From contig NZ_JDTH01000006.1 in assembly GCF_000710615.1 (NCBI RefSeq), positions 62,001-126,000 on the forward strand: DNA of 64,000 nt. The letters are read 5' to 3'. A program made the position numbers and the translations under genes. The first letter of the stretch is position 1. Each line of letters begins with the position of its first letter. The DNA is from Haladaptatus cibarius D43. GTDB lineage: Archaea > Halobacteriota > Halobacteria > Halobacteriales > Haladaptataceae. Below the pieces are notes generated by a model. The model made no database searches and was not told the DNA's origin. It worked only from the letters and a program-made list of their open reading frames with translations. Positions 16,924-25,722 of the stretch are shown piece by piece.

Positions 16924-18204
16924 ATGGTGAGGCTGCTCCCGAAACGTCTGCACGAGGCCGTCGAGCGACTGTCCACCCGACTTGAGAGAGCGGTCGGCGG
17001 TCAGTACGTCGTCATCGGTGCGGTCATCGTCAGCACGTTCTTCATCGGCTTCGGCGGTGGCGTGATTTTTCCCATCTTACCGAACCTCGGTGCAGTTCTC
17101 GGTATCTCCCCGTTTCTGGTCGGGATAATTCTGAGCGCGAATCGGTTCTCGCGGCTCCTTGCAAACGCACCGGCTGGGAGTCTCGTAGACCGAATCGGAA
17201 CGAGAAAGCCGTTCGTCATCGGGATGTTCGTGCAGGGATTCGCCACCTTTGGGTACGTGTTCGCCATGCTCGCTCCGATTCCGGAAGCGTGGTTCATGGC
17301 GGCTCGGCTCCTCTGGGGCGTCGGGAGCGCGCTCGTCTTTGCGACCGCGTACACGATTGCCGCCGACGTCAGCGACGGCGGCTCGCGCGGGGCGAACATG
17401 GGACTCATCAGAGGCGGCGTCCTCTTCGGATTTCCGACTGGAGTGGTGATAGGCGGCGTCGTAAGCGAACTCTCCGGAACCGTCGTCGCCTTCGCCGTCG
17501 CCACCGTCTTCGCCTTTTTCGCCAGCATCGTCGCCTACGTGACGGTTCCCGAAACGCACGTCGAGGGTGGAATAGACAAGTCGGTCAAGCCGTGGGACAT
17601 CAACACGAGTCTCCCAGCGCTCACGGTCGGTTTAGTGAATTTCGCCGTCTTGTTCGTCTACATCGGTGCGCTGTTCGCCACGCTCGTCGTCTTTCTCGAC
17701 CAGAATCAGCTCAGCGTCTTCGGGTTCGACGCGCAGGGGTCATCGGGCATTTTCATGGGTATCACCGTCGTCGCCGCGGGCGTCTCGATGTACTTCGGCG
17801 GCTACGTGAGCGATCGCAAGCAGTCGCGCGTCCCGATACTCCTCTGTTTTTTAACTGCCACGTCGCTCGGATTCGTTCTCTTTACCTTCGCGGATTCGAT
17901 ACCGACGCTGGTTGTCGCCTGTCTGTTCGTCGGTATCGGACAGGGCGGAACGAGCGGGCCGCTGATGGCGCTGTTGGGCGACCTCGTACCCGACGGTGAG
18001 ATGGGGCGCGCCGTGGGAACGAACAACGTCTTCGGCGATATTGGCGGCGGATTCGGCCCAATTGTTACGCTTCCGCTGGTCGAGAGTATCGGCTTCGAGC
18101 CTATCTACCTCTCCTGTGCGGCCCTCCCACTCGTAGCGGCGATTATCCTCCTCGGCGGCGTCCACCGGGAAACTGGCGACTTTCTCCCGAGTGTCGAATC
18201 GTGA
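16924..18204 (+). CDS. MFS transporter
   Basis: 426 aa with 12 predicted helices. The motif A equivalent after helix 2 is AGSLVDRIGTRKP, and helix 4 begins with the arginine pattern AARLLWGVGSALVF. The second half contains GGYVSDRKQSRVP. The cytosolic N-terminal segment is basic and amphipathic. The substrate is unknown; the type resembles drug or small-metabolite exporters. A separate DUF6498 gene follows in the same direction after 162 bp. Confidence 0.85.
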   Translation: MVRLLPKRLHEAVERLSTRLERAVGGQYVVIGAVIVSTFFIGFGGGVIFPILPNLGAVLGISPFLVGIILSANRFSRLLANAPAGSLVDRIGTRKPFVIGMFVQGFATFGYVFAMLAPIPEAWFMAARLLWGVGSALVFATAYTIAADVSDGGSRGANMGLIRGGVLFGFPTGVVIGGVVSELSGTVVAFAVATVFAFFASIVAYVTVPETHVEGGIDKSVKPWDINTSLPALTVGLVNFAVLFVYIGALFATLVVFLDQNQLSVFGFDAQGSSGIFMGITVVAAGVSMYFGGYVSDRKQSRVPILLCFLTATSLGFVLFTFADSIPTLVVACLFVGIGQGGTSGPLMALLGDLVPDGEMGRAVGTNNVFGDIGGGFGPIVTLPLVESIGFEPIYLSCAALPLVAAIILLGGVHRETGDFLPSVES

Positions 18205-18366
18205 CCCTACGACACTGTCTTTTTGTTTCTATGTCCGTGGTGTTCCGAAATCCCACAGCAACTGGCGCATTCACTGCATGAGGGCGTACAGGTTGGATTT
18301 GTTTAGCGGCGTTCGTGGGGAGAGATGTATTGTCTTTATCACCATTCCAACAAGCTGAAGTTAGGG

Positions 18367-19155
18367 ATGGCAGATACCCGCAGAGACGGAAGTGTCTCTT
18401 TCGGCGACTTCTTCCCGGTTCTCGTCGCCAATGCGCTCCCGTTCGCTGGCCTCGTGCTCCCCAACAGTGGTGTTCGCCTTCATTCGGTGTACCTCCTGTA
18501 CTGGTTCGAACTGTTGACGCTGTTTCTCGTCTACTGTGGCTGTGCCCTGTTCGCACAGCAAGAGCAGACCGTCGAGAACCTGTATGACAACAGTGTGTTC
18601 GATTCGCTCCCCTCGATACAACTCCATCGAGCGCTCCCCGCAGTCCATCTTCGAAACGTGGGGTTCGTCGGACGAGGAGCACTCGTCATGTGTGTTTGTC
18701 TGCTCTGTGCCGGTGTACTGATTCTCAGCACGCTTGCGCCACACGACTCGATTCTCTCGTGGCTCTCGACCCTCACGAATCCCATCGCGTTCGTATCGGC
18801 ACTGGGAATCGTGATTGCACACCTCACGTATGCCTATCGGAACTACTTTCGACCACGTCGATATAGGGATTTATCGCCCGATGAGGTTCTCACGCCACCG
18901 TTTTACTTTACGGGACTGTTCTGCGTCGTTACCTTCGCGTGGATTTTGGCGTTCGCGTTCGTCGGTGCGTTCTTTCTCAGCGCAACCTCCCGACCGGTTG
19001 CCGAGGTCGTCACGGGAGCCATCCTCTTCGGCGGGTTCGTGCTCTCGAAGCTCTGGCTCGAATGGGTGCGATTTCAGGCCGAACACGCCGTAGAGCCTAG
19101 CGGCCTCGCTGCATGTTTGGTGCCTTCCTCGCTGCGGTCGATGTTCCCAGAGTAA
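18367..19155 (+). CDS. DUF6498-type membrane protein, short form
   Basis: 262 aa from ATG 18367 (MADTRRDGSVSFGD...). The N-terminal helix VLVANALPFAGLVLP and the YLLYWFELLTLFL helix are shared in pattern with the protein at 60784 (VLLANLLPLAGVLWL and VYALELLFLF). The downstream YRNYFRPRRYRDLSPDEV also parallels YSYIRRGQYADLSPYAVVE of that protein. This copy ends after about six helices and lacks the C-terminal PH-like portion of the longer paralogue. Function unknown. A strong terminator hairpin follows the stop codon. Confidence 0.7.
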   Translation: MADTRRDGSVSFGDFFPVLVANALPFAGLVLPNSGVRLHSVYLLYWFELLTLFLVYCGCALFAQQEQTVENLYDNSVFDSLPSIQLHRALPAVHLRNVGFVGRGALVMCVCLLCAGVLILSTLAPHDSILSWLSTLTNPIAFVSALGIVIAHLTYAYRNYFRPRRYRDLSPDEVLTPPFYFTGLFCVVTFAWILAFAFVGAFFLSATSRPVAEVVTGAILFGGFVLSKLWLEWVRFQAEHAVEPSGLAACLVPSSLRSMFPE

Positions 19156-19178
19156 CCCCAATCTCGAATCGAGGGCGA

Positions 19179-19206
19179 GATGGGGGTACCCTCCCCCATC
19201 GTTTTA
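19179..19206 (+). terminator. Hairpin terminator after the DUF6498 gene
   Basis: GATGGGGG at 19179-19186 pairs with CCCCCATC at 19193-19200 and is followed directly by GTTTTA, 24 bp after the stop at 19155. This has the form of an intrinsic terminator. Confidence 0.6.
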
Positions 19207-19643
19207 CTGGAAACGGTGTGTTAACGCATAGTATCGCCAAGAGTAGTCGAAACTGAAAATCAGTTTGGTGCACAGGACAGGTTCCGAATTCGACAATCGG
19301 TTTTTCTCGACACATTCCAGACGACCAGCAGCGAGTTTGGCGCTCATCGAAGTATCATCGAATATCTTCCCGATTCCGGGGAAGAGTTCACTACGATGTG
19401 GACTGTCTTGGAGTTAGACTTCGAAGCATTCGATCTGTATTAACTCATCATGCACACGTGGCGGCTCTGACTTTCTATTTCTGTACTCTGATTTCTCTAT
19501 TCATGTATTATTTATAGATATGACACCTACAATAAGGTGGTCTGGCCATTAAGTAGCTATTGTAATATTCCCAAAAGTAAAAACAATTTTTCCATCATAG
19601 AGAGGTAAAGCTATATATCACTAGTTTGTGCATCTCAAGTGTG
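19207..19643. other. AT-rich intergenic region before the ABC importer operon
   Basis: No gene seen. The right half (from about 19480) is markedly AT-rich and ends with the importer promoter. A small inverted repeat, CTTCCC then GGGAAG with seven bases between, lies at about 19365-19383. Confidence 0.5.
19613..19618 (+). promoter_or_regulatory. Putative TATA box of the Liv-type operon
   Basis: TATATA within CTATATATCA, centred 28 bp before the ATG at 19644. This spacing fits a leaderless archaeal transcript and supports the chosen start of the binding protein. Confidence 0.6.
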
Positions 19644-20936
19644 ATGATACCAAATAGCATAGAAAATGCAAGCAGGAGAACGTTTCTCAAGTTTGCTGGC
19701 GCTAGTGGACTCACCGCCACAGCCGGCTGCCTCGGGTTCGGCGGGAGCGGTGGTTCGGATACAATCGTCTTCGGACAGCCTGCAGCGCAGACCGGCCAGT
19801 GGGATTTTCTCCAGCCTGGCGTCTCTCAGGCTACTGACGTCGCCGTCGAGGGTATCAACAGCGCTGACGGACCGTTGGATTCCCAATTAGAGGTCGTTCG
19901 ACGTGACACCGCGGTCAACCCACAGGAGGCTCGGTCTGTGGTTACCCAACTGCTCGATAACGACGATGCGGTGGCTCTTCTCGGGCTGTTTTCTAGCGAA
20001 ATCAACCCACTGTTCAACTTTTTGCAAGAACAACAGACACCCATCGTGACGCCATGGCCCGGTTCAAATTTCCTCGATACCCGGGGCGGTGACAAAGGCA
20101 CCTCGGAAAATATCGACGACGATGAGTGGCTCTGGCGAACCGTTATTAGCGATACCGTTCACACGGCCGGTGCTGCAAAGCGTGCACTCGAACAGGATCA
20201 CACCACGATTGGTGTAATAAATGGAACCACGGAAGGAGCACGAAGCTGGGCTGATGGCTTCATCACGTCATACGAGAACGGTGGCGGAACGGTCGCAAAC
20301 CAAGTCGAGGTCAGCCAAGGAGAGTCGAGCTACCAGTCTGCCCTCGACCGCTTGTTTGGAACTGAGTTTAGCGCATTTGCCGTGAGCATCCCGCTGGAAG
20401 ATGCAATCACGCTCCTCTCCGATTGGGCCGACGGCGGTTACGGGCGGCAACCGATTCTCTCAGACCCACTCTCGCAAAATGAACTCGCCAAACAGGTCGG
20501 TGGCGATCTGAACGGTGCATGGGCCGCTAGTCCCGGTCAGTCTGGCCCGAACTACGATACGTTTCTCGAAGCCTATGAGGGTGCAGGTGACGCCGAACTG
20601 AACGCGTGGACTGCTCCAGCGTGGGATGCGATTCAAGTTACTGCATTAGCCGTCGAGAGAGCGGGTGAAGCGAGTGCAGAAGCAATCGAACGAAATCTTG
20701 GGCCGGTTACCCGCGGTGACGGCACCGAAGTTGCCACGTTCGCCGAGGGGAAAGAAGCGTTAGGAAACGACGAAGAGATCGTTTACCGCGGTGCGGCAAC
20801 ATTTATGAGCTTCACCAACTTCGGTAATGTGTTTGGATCGGTGAGTATCAACACAGCACAGGATGGGACGTTCGCCGAGCAGGAGGTCATACCGGCAGAA
20901 GACCTGCGCGAGTTCGTTAGCGAAGATCAATACTAA
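19644..20936 (+). CDS. ABC importer substrate-binding lipoprotein (Liv/urea/amide type)
   Basis: 430 aa from ATG 19644, placed by the TATA box. A Tat motif (SRRTFLKFAG) and lipobox (TAGC) at the N-terminus show export and lipid anchoring. The mature part follows the type I periplasmic-binding fold used by branched-chain amino acid, urea and short-chain amide importers: FGQPAAQTGQW at the first strand, VVTQLLDNDDAVALLGLFSS around the first ligand loop, and the typical WDAIQVTALAVERAG near the C-terminus. The ligand cannot be read from sequence. It leads a five-gene importer operon and is followed by an oxidase-like flavoprotein, hinting at an amino acid, amine or amide substrate. Confidence 0.85.
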   Translation: MIPNSIENASRRTFLKFAGASGLTATAGCLGFGGSGGSDTIVFGQPAAQTGQWDFLQPGVSQATDVAVEGINSADGPLDSQLEVVRRDTAVNPQEARSVVTQLLDNDDAVALLGLFSSEINPLFNFLQEQQTPIVTPWPGSNFLDTRGGDKGTSENIDDDEWLWRTVISDTVHTAGAAKRALEQDHTTIGVINGTTEGARSWADGFITSYENGGGTVANQVEVSQGESSYQSALDRLFGTEFSAFAVSIPLEDAITLLSDWADGGYGRQPILSDPLSQNELAKQVGGDLNGAWAASPGQSGPNYDTFLEAYEGAGDAELNAWTAPAWDAIQVTALAVERAGEASAEAIERNLGPVTRGDGTEVATFAEGKEALGNDEEIVYRGAATFMSFTNFGNVFGSVSINTAQDGTFAEQEVIPAEDLREFVSEDQY

Positions 20937-20938
20937 AT

Positions 20939-21853
20939 ATGGGACTTGCACAGAACATCATCTTTGGCCTCGTAACTGGTTCATACATCGCAATCGCCGC
21001 AATCGGGTTCACCCTCATATACGGGATTGTGAACATGATAAACTTCGCCTACGGCGAGTATCTCACTATCGGGGCATTCGTCGGCGTCGTCACCGCTGGT
21101 ATGCTCCCGATGCCGCTCCCAATCGCGGTCTTCGTTGCAATGGTTGCGAGCGGTGCTGTGAGCCTCGTTCTCGCTCGGCTGTTTTTCACTCCGATCAACG
21201 AAACCGGGCCCGTGCCGATGCTGTTGACGTCAATCGGATTGGGACTGGTGCTACGGAACGGTATCCGCCTGACTGCCGGGCGAAGTGGCCGTTACTTTGA
21301 CACCGAAGTAGCGACGTTCAGAATGGAGAACTTGCCGGAGCTTTCAGTTGGGTCGGTGAATCTACTCGGTGACCTCTTCATCACCACCCAGCAGCTTTTG
21401 GTTATCGGAAGCGCAGTCGTCGTCTTCCTCGGGTTGCACACACTGCTGACACGGACGGACGTCGGTATCGCGATGCGAGCGATGGGCGACGACGAAAATT
21501 TAGCCCGCGTCCGTGGCATCGACACGCAGATGATTCGGGATAGCGTCTGGGTGCTGGCCGGAGTACTTGCGGGTCTAGCAGGAGTCCTTATCGGTGTCCA
21601 GACAAGTGTCAGTGCCGGAACTGGCTTCAATCACATTCTACAGATACTGTCCGCTGCCATTCTTGGTGGTGCTGGGAGTCCATACGGTGCCATTGCGGGG
21701 TCGTACGTTATCGGCCTCATGCTGGCACTGTCGGTGGCGTTCCTCCCCGCGGGAATGACTGGCATTTCGTCAGCGATTGCATTCCTCGTTCTGGTGGTTG
21801 TTCTGCTAGTCAAGCCGAGTGGTATCGCGGGACAGGAGGTACGAGAAGCATGA
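20939..21853 (+). CDS. ABC importer permease, LivH type
   Basis: 304 aa, eight hydrophobic helices. The beginning, GLVTGSYIAIAAIGFTLIYG followed by NMINFAYGEYLTIGAF, is the LivH/UrtB signature. Near the C-terminus AAILGGAGSPYGAIAG is the loop that contacts the ATPases. The start is two bases after the binding-protein stop, and its stop overlaps the start of the second permease (ATGA). Confidence 0.9.
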   Translation: MGLAQNIIFGLVTGSYIAIAAIGFTLIYGIVNMINFAYGEYLTIGAFVGVVTAGMLPMPLPIAVFVAMVASGAVSLVLARLFFTPINETGPVPMLLTSIGLGLVLRNGIRLTAGRSGRYFDTEVATFRMENLPELSVGSVNLLGDLFITTQQLLVIGSAVVVFLGLHTLLTRTDVGIAMRAMGDDENLARVRGIDTQMIRDSVWVLAGVLAGLAGVLIGVQTSVSAGTGFNHILQILSAAILGGAGSPYGAIAGSYVIGLMLALSVAFLPAGMTGISSAIAFLVLVVVLLVKPSGIAGQEVREA

Positions 21854-22893
21854 GTGTTGCCGACCGTCTCCCCAAAAGCGATTCAGAAAGAGCACTCCTC
21901 TTTGGAGGTATCTGCATCGTATTGGGGGCGCTACTCACGCTCACCCCGTTACGTACGACGCTTCCGAGCGGACTCTACGTCTTTTTCGAGGTTGGAATAC
22001 TGTTCGTTATCTACGGAATACTAGTGCTGGGACTCAACCTCCAGTACGGCCACACAGGACTCGTCAATTTCGGTCACGTGGTCTTTTTCGCCGTCGGCGC
22101 ATATACCGTGGCGATGTTGTCGGCCCAAGATACCTTCGCCGGTATCGGATTAGGATTCCCGTGGCCGCTGACGCTAGTCGTCGGCGTCGTCGCTGCGGCA
22201 CTACTCGGTGCTATCGTTGGCGCTACCTCTCTCCGTCTGCGAGACGATTTTCTCGCCATCGCAACGCTTGCGACCGCGGAAATATTTCACACGTTGTTCA
22301 TCAATTTCCGCGGAATATTCGGCGGTAACGTCGGTATTCTTGGTGTGCCACAGCCAGTAAAAGAGTTTGCTGGCGATGCTGATACCACGTTGCTAGCGAC
22401 ACTCCTTCTCATTGGCGGTTTCGCTGCGCTCACCTTTACTGTCGTCACCCGGTTGACCGACGCACCGTATGGCCGGGTGTTACGGGCCATCCGAGCGGAC
22501 GAACTGGTTACGCGGTCGGTTGGCAAGGCTACGTTCACCTACAAGATGCAATCGTTCGTCTACGGTGCCGCACTTGCGGGACTTGCTGGCGGTCTGTTCG
22601 CACTCTACAACGGTGCGGTCGCTCCGGGGTATTTCACCATTCAGGTAACGGTGACCGTCTGGATTGGAATGCTACTCGGTGGTGCCGCTAACAACCGCGC
22701 GGTGTTGGCAGGGCTTGCGATTATCATGGGGCTTCGCCTGCTATCACGGTTCGCGCTCGGCGTTGCGCCAGTGTCCGCTGACGCATTTGCGTCCATTCGA
22801 CTCGTCGTCGTCGGCATGATACTGATAATCGTTATTCGCTACCGGCCAGCTGGCATTTGGGGCAACGCGAAAGAGTTGGGGGTGGATTCGTGA
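21850..22893 (+). CDS. ABC importer permease, LivM type
   Basis: 347 aa, about ten helices. The LivM signature is visible in LGLNLQYGHTGLVNFGHVVF near residue 60 and again as RLRDDFLAIATLATAEI near residue 125. The coupling segment KMQSFVYGAALAGLAGGL and the ending GMILIIVIRYRPAGIWG are also typical. It forms a heterodimeric channel with the LivH-type protein. The stop codon overlaps the GTG start of the first ATPase gene (GTGA). Confidence 0.9.
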   Translation: MSVADRLPKSDSERALLFGGICIVLGALLTLTPLRTTLPSGLYVFFEVGILFVIYGILVLGLNLQYGHTGLVNFGHVVFFAVGAYTVAMLSAQDTFAGIGLGFPWPLTLVVGVVAAALLGAIVGATSLRLRDDFLAIATLATAEIFHTLFINFRGIFGGNVGILGVPQPVKEFAGDADTTLLATLLLIGGFAALTFTVVTRLTDAPYGRVLRAIRADELVTRSVGKATFTYKMQSFVYGAALAGLAGGLFALYNGAVAPGYFTIQVTVTVWIGMLLGGAANNRAVLAGLAIIMGLRLLSRFALGVAPVSADAFASIRLVVVGMILIIVIRYRPAGIWGNAKELGVDS

Positions 22894-23645
22894 CGCTACT
22901 CGACGTCGAGGGTCTTAGTAAGGAGTTCGGTGGCCTTCGCGCCCTCGACGAACTGTCTACCTCCATCGAACGTAACGAGCTCGTCGGTGTGATGGGACCA
23001 AACGGTGCAGGGAAATCAACGTTCTTTAACTGCATCAGTGGCGTCGTCCCCCCCGACGATGGACAGGTCACCTTCGATGGCGAGGAGATTACTGGTGACT
23101 CGCCCGAGTCGCTCGCCCAAGCCGGACTCGTTCGAACCTTCCAGCATACGCGGGAACTAGAAACGATGACGGTTCGAGACAATGTACGGCTCGCCGCACC
23201 CGGCCAACGTGGGGAGCGTACCATTCCCGCACTGTTGCAGACTGGGTCGATGCAGGAGCAAGAACAGAGGGTTCGTCGTCGCGCAGACGAACTGATCGAC
23301 GCGTTTGAACTCGACCATCTCGCTGACGAGTACAGCAGTAATCTCTCGGGTGGGCAGCGAAAGCTCCTCGAAATGGCTCGGGTGCTGATGCTCGACCCGG
23401 AACTCCTCTTACTGGATGAACCCTTTGCGGGAGTGAATCCGACGCTGACTCAAGAAATCGCCGACCGTATTCGTGACCTCAACGACGAAGGAATGACCAT
23501 CGTCATCATCGAACACGAACTCGAAACGCTGACCGAACTGGTTGACCGTCTAATCGTGCTTGAACAGGGACGCCTTCTCGTGGAAGGCGTTCCCGAGGAA
23601 GTGCTGTCCGACGAGCGTGTCATCGAAGCCTACCTTGGAGAGTAA
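22890..23645 (+). CDS. ABC importer ATPase, LivG type
   Basis: 251 aa from GTG 22890, chosen because it overlaps the LivM stop and gives the normal N-terminus (VTLLDVEGLSKEFGG). Walker A is GPNGAGKST, the signature is LSGGQRKLLEMAR, Walker B is LLLLDEPFAGVNP, and the switch His is in IIEHELETL. The LivG hallmark VRTFQHTREL follows the Q-loop region. It pairs with the LivF-type ATPase encoded 112 bp further on, with a small ORF in between. Confidence 0.92.
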   Translation: MTLLDVEGLSKEFGGLRALDELSTSIERNELVGVMGPNGAGKSTFFNCISGVVPPDDGQVTFDGEEITGDSPESLAQAGLVRTFQHTRELETMTVRDNVRLAAPGQRGERTIPALLQTGSMQEQEQRVRRRADELIDAFELDHLADEYSSNLSGGQRKLLEMARVLMLDPELLLLDEPFAGVNPTLTQEIADRIRDLNDEGMTIVIIEHELETLTELVDRLIVLEQGRLLVEGVPEEVLSDERVIEAYLGE

Positions 23646-23647
23646 CA

Positions 23648-23761
23648 ATGGATATACAACACACTGACGAACGTGCTGAACCGCGACTGCAGTCACCGTC
23701 CATTTACTGCTGGCAGTATGCGCCCAGTATCTCCCAATCGAAAACGGAGATGGTCGCATGA
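23648..23761 (+). CDS. 37-codon ORF between livG- and livF-type genes
   Basis: Begins with ATG two bases after the LivG stop and ends with TGA overlapping the LivF ATG as ATGA, so it fills almost the whole gap. It encodes MDIQHTDERAEPRLQS then a short hydrophobic-aromatic patch with Tyr-Cys-Trp and a polar end. Translation through it would couple the two ATPase genes. No family is recognised. It could be a true microprotein, a translational bridge, or chance. Confidence 0.4.
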   Translation: MDIQHTDERAEPRLQSPSIYCWQYAPSISQSKTEMVA

Positions 23762-24462
23762 CGTTGCTTGACGTTTCACAACTCGACGCTGGCTACGGCG
23801 ACCTGCAGATACTCTCCGACATTGACCTCGACGTCGAAGCTGGCGAATACGTTACCATCGTCGGGCCAAACGGTGCTGGAAAGTCCACGGCGATGAAAGC
23901 CGTTTTTGGCATTGCTGACCGTCTCGGCGGTAGTATAACCTTCGATGGAACGGATATTTCCGATTTGCCGCCCGAATCGGTCATTGATCAAGGGTTGAGC
24001 TATGTCCCCCAAACGGCCAACATCTTTCCCTCACTAACCGTGACGGAGAACCTCCGACTGGGGGCCTACATCCTCGACGACATTCCTGAAGAGCGCCGTC
24101 AAGCGGTCTTCGACCGTTTTCCGATTCTCGCTGAACGTCTCGACCAGCGGGCCGGAACGATGTCCGGCGGCCAACAGCAGATGCTTGCAATGGGCTGTGC
24201 ACTGATGCTTGACCCAGACCTCCTCTTGCTTGACGAACCCTCGGCCGGTCTTGCACCGGATCTCGTCACGGAGATGTTCGACCGTGTGGACGCAGTCAAC
24301 GAGGCTGGAACGGCCATTTTAATGGTCGAGCAGAACGCCAAGGAAGCGTTGCGTCGCTGTGACCGTGGCTACGTGCTGGCACAAGGAGAGAATCGCTACG
24401 AAGGTTCCGGGAATGAACTGCTCAACGACGAGGAGGTTCGTAGACAGTTTCTTGGTGGCTGA
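23758..24462 (+). CDS. ABC importer ATPase, LivF type
   Basis: 234 aa. The N-terminus MTLLDVSQLDAGYGDLQIL is the LivF hallmark. Walker A is GPNGAGKST, the Q-loop region reads YVPQTANIFPSLTV, the signature is MSGGQQQMLAMG, Walker B is LLLLDEPSAGLAP, and the end of the catalytic core is LMVEQNAKEAL. It completes the importer. The downstream flavoprotein gene starts 105 bp later and may be read from the same transcript. Confidence 0.92.
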   Translation: MTLLDVSQLDAGYGDLQILSDIDLDVEAGEYVTIVGPNGAGKSTAMKAVFGIADRLGGSITFDGTDISDLPPESVIDQGLSYVPQTANIFPSLTVTENLRLGAYILDDIPEERRQAVFDRFPILAERLDQRAGTMSGGQQQMLAMGCALMLDPDLLLLDEPSAGLAPDLVTEMFDRVDAVNEAGTAILMVEQNAKEALRRCDRGYVLAQGENRYEGSGNELLNDEEVRRQFLGG

Positions 24463-24567
24463 CCGTTCCAAATTGCTGTTTTATCCACCCTCTCTCCCTT
24501 ACCAACTGCTATCGTGACATATGCCCACAGTAAACTTATTTCGCTTCGGAATACTGTGTCTGTACAT

Positions 24568-25716
24568 ATGGACGTCATCGTTATCGGCGGAGGGATTGTC
24601 GGCCTATCATCCGCATATTACCTTGCACAAGCGGGTATGGACGTTACTCTTTGTGAAAAGGGTTCTATCGGCATGGAAAGCACCGCCCGCTCTGCTGGCG
24701 GTATCAGGATGCAGTTCTCGACTGACATCAATGCCCGTTTGTCAGTGGCGAGCCGAGAAGTCTGGGATACGTTCACCGAGGAGTTCGGGGTTGACATCGC
24801 ATATCGGAAGTCCGGCTATCTCTTCCTTGCACGGACTGAGGAGACAGCGACGCAGTTCCGTGAAAACGTGGCAATGCAGAACTCCCTCGGTATCGAAAGC
24901 GAGTACCTCTCACCGTCGGCGGCTACCGACTACTGTCCGGGCCTTCGTTCGAATCGTTTCGTTGGCGCAACCTACAATGCGACGGACGGCTATGCGGACC
25001 CAAATCTCGCAGTGCAGGGATATGCGACGAAGGCACGTGAACTCGGCGTCGATATTCGAACGAAAACTGTCGTCCGGGATGTCCTCACCGACGAATCGGG
25101 TGTCACCGGAGTCGAGACGGACGCTGGAAAACTCGATGCGGATTACGTCGTCAACGCTTCCGGTGCATGGGCGGCGAACCTCGCTTCGATGGCGGGAGTT
25201 GACCTGCCGATTCACCCCCGGCGGCGACAGATAGCGATAGTCGACCCGACACAGCCGATTCCAGAAGATCATCCGTTGACCATCGACCTCGACACTGGGT
25301 CGTATTTCCGTCCGGAACGAGATGGAGCCGCAATCGTCGGCGGTCATTTCGATGACGAGGACACCAACGTAGACCCAGACGCCTACTCGGATTCGATGGC
25401 CATCGAGTGGGCAGCCACTGCTGTCGAACACGCGGCGGACTACACGGCGTACTTCGACGGCGATTCACGCATCCGGAGGGGATGGGCGGGATTGTACGCA
25501 GTGACGCCCGATCACCACCCTATCATCGAAGAAACCATCCCCGGATTTGTTACTGCTGCTGGGTTTTCAGGCCACGGTTTCCAGCATGCTCCGGCGACTG
25601 GGCAGTTGGTCGCCGAACTGTGCGTCGATGGCAACGCTTCGCTTGTCGATATCGACTCACTGTCGAGTCGTCGTTTCGAACGTGGGAGCGAGTTCGTCGA
25701 ACGAAACGTCGCCTGA
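24568..25716 (+). CDS. FAD-dependent amino acid/amine oxidase family protein (DAO type)
   Basis: 382 aa from ATG 24568 (MDVIVIGGGIVGLSSAYYLAQ). The dinucleotide-binding GxGxxG and the following acidic strand end (TLCEKG) are intact. The segment ESTARSAGGIRMQF and the C-terminal GLYAVTPDHHPIIEE plus GFSGHGFQHAPATGQ are typical of the sarcosine/glycine oxidase and dimethylglycine-dehydrogenase-like subfamily. The substrate is likely a secondary amine or an amino acid, fitting its position just behind the Liv-type importer. It converges on the phosphate permease gene with only 6 bp between stops. Confidence 0.85.
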   Translation: MDVIVIGGGIVGLSSAYYLAQAGMDVTLCEKGSIGMESTARSAGGIRMQFSTDINARLSVASREVWDTFTEEFGVDIAYRKSGYLFLARTEETATQFRENVAMQNSLGIESEYLSPSAATDYCPGLRSNRFVGATYNATDGYADPNLAVQGYATKARELGVDIRTKTVVRDVLTDESGVTGVETDAGKLDADYVVNASGAWAANLASMAGVDLPIHPRRRQIAIVDPTQPIPEDHPLTIDLDTGSYFRPERDGAAIVGGHFDDEDTNVDPDAYSDSMAIEWAATAVEHAADYTAYFDGDSRIRRGWAGLYAVTPDHHPIIEETIPGFVTAAGFSGHGFQHAPATGQLVAELCVDGNASLVDIDSLSSRRFERGSEFVERNVA

Positions 25717-25722
25717 ATCGGT

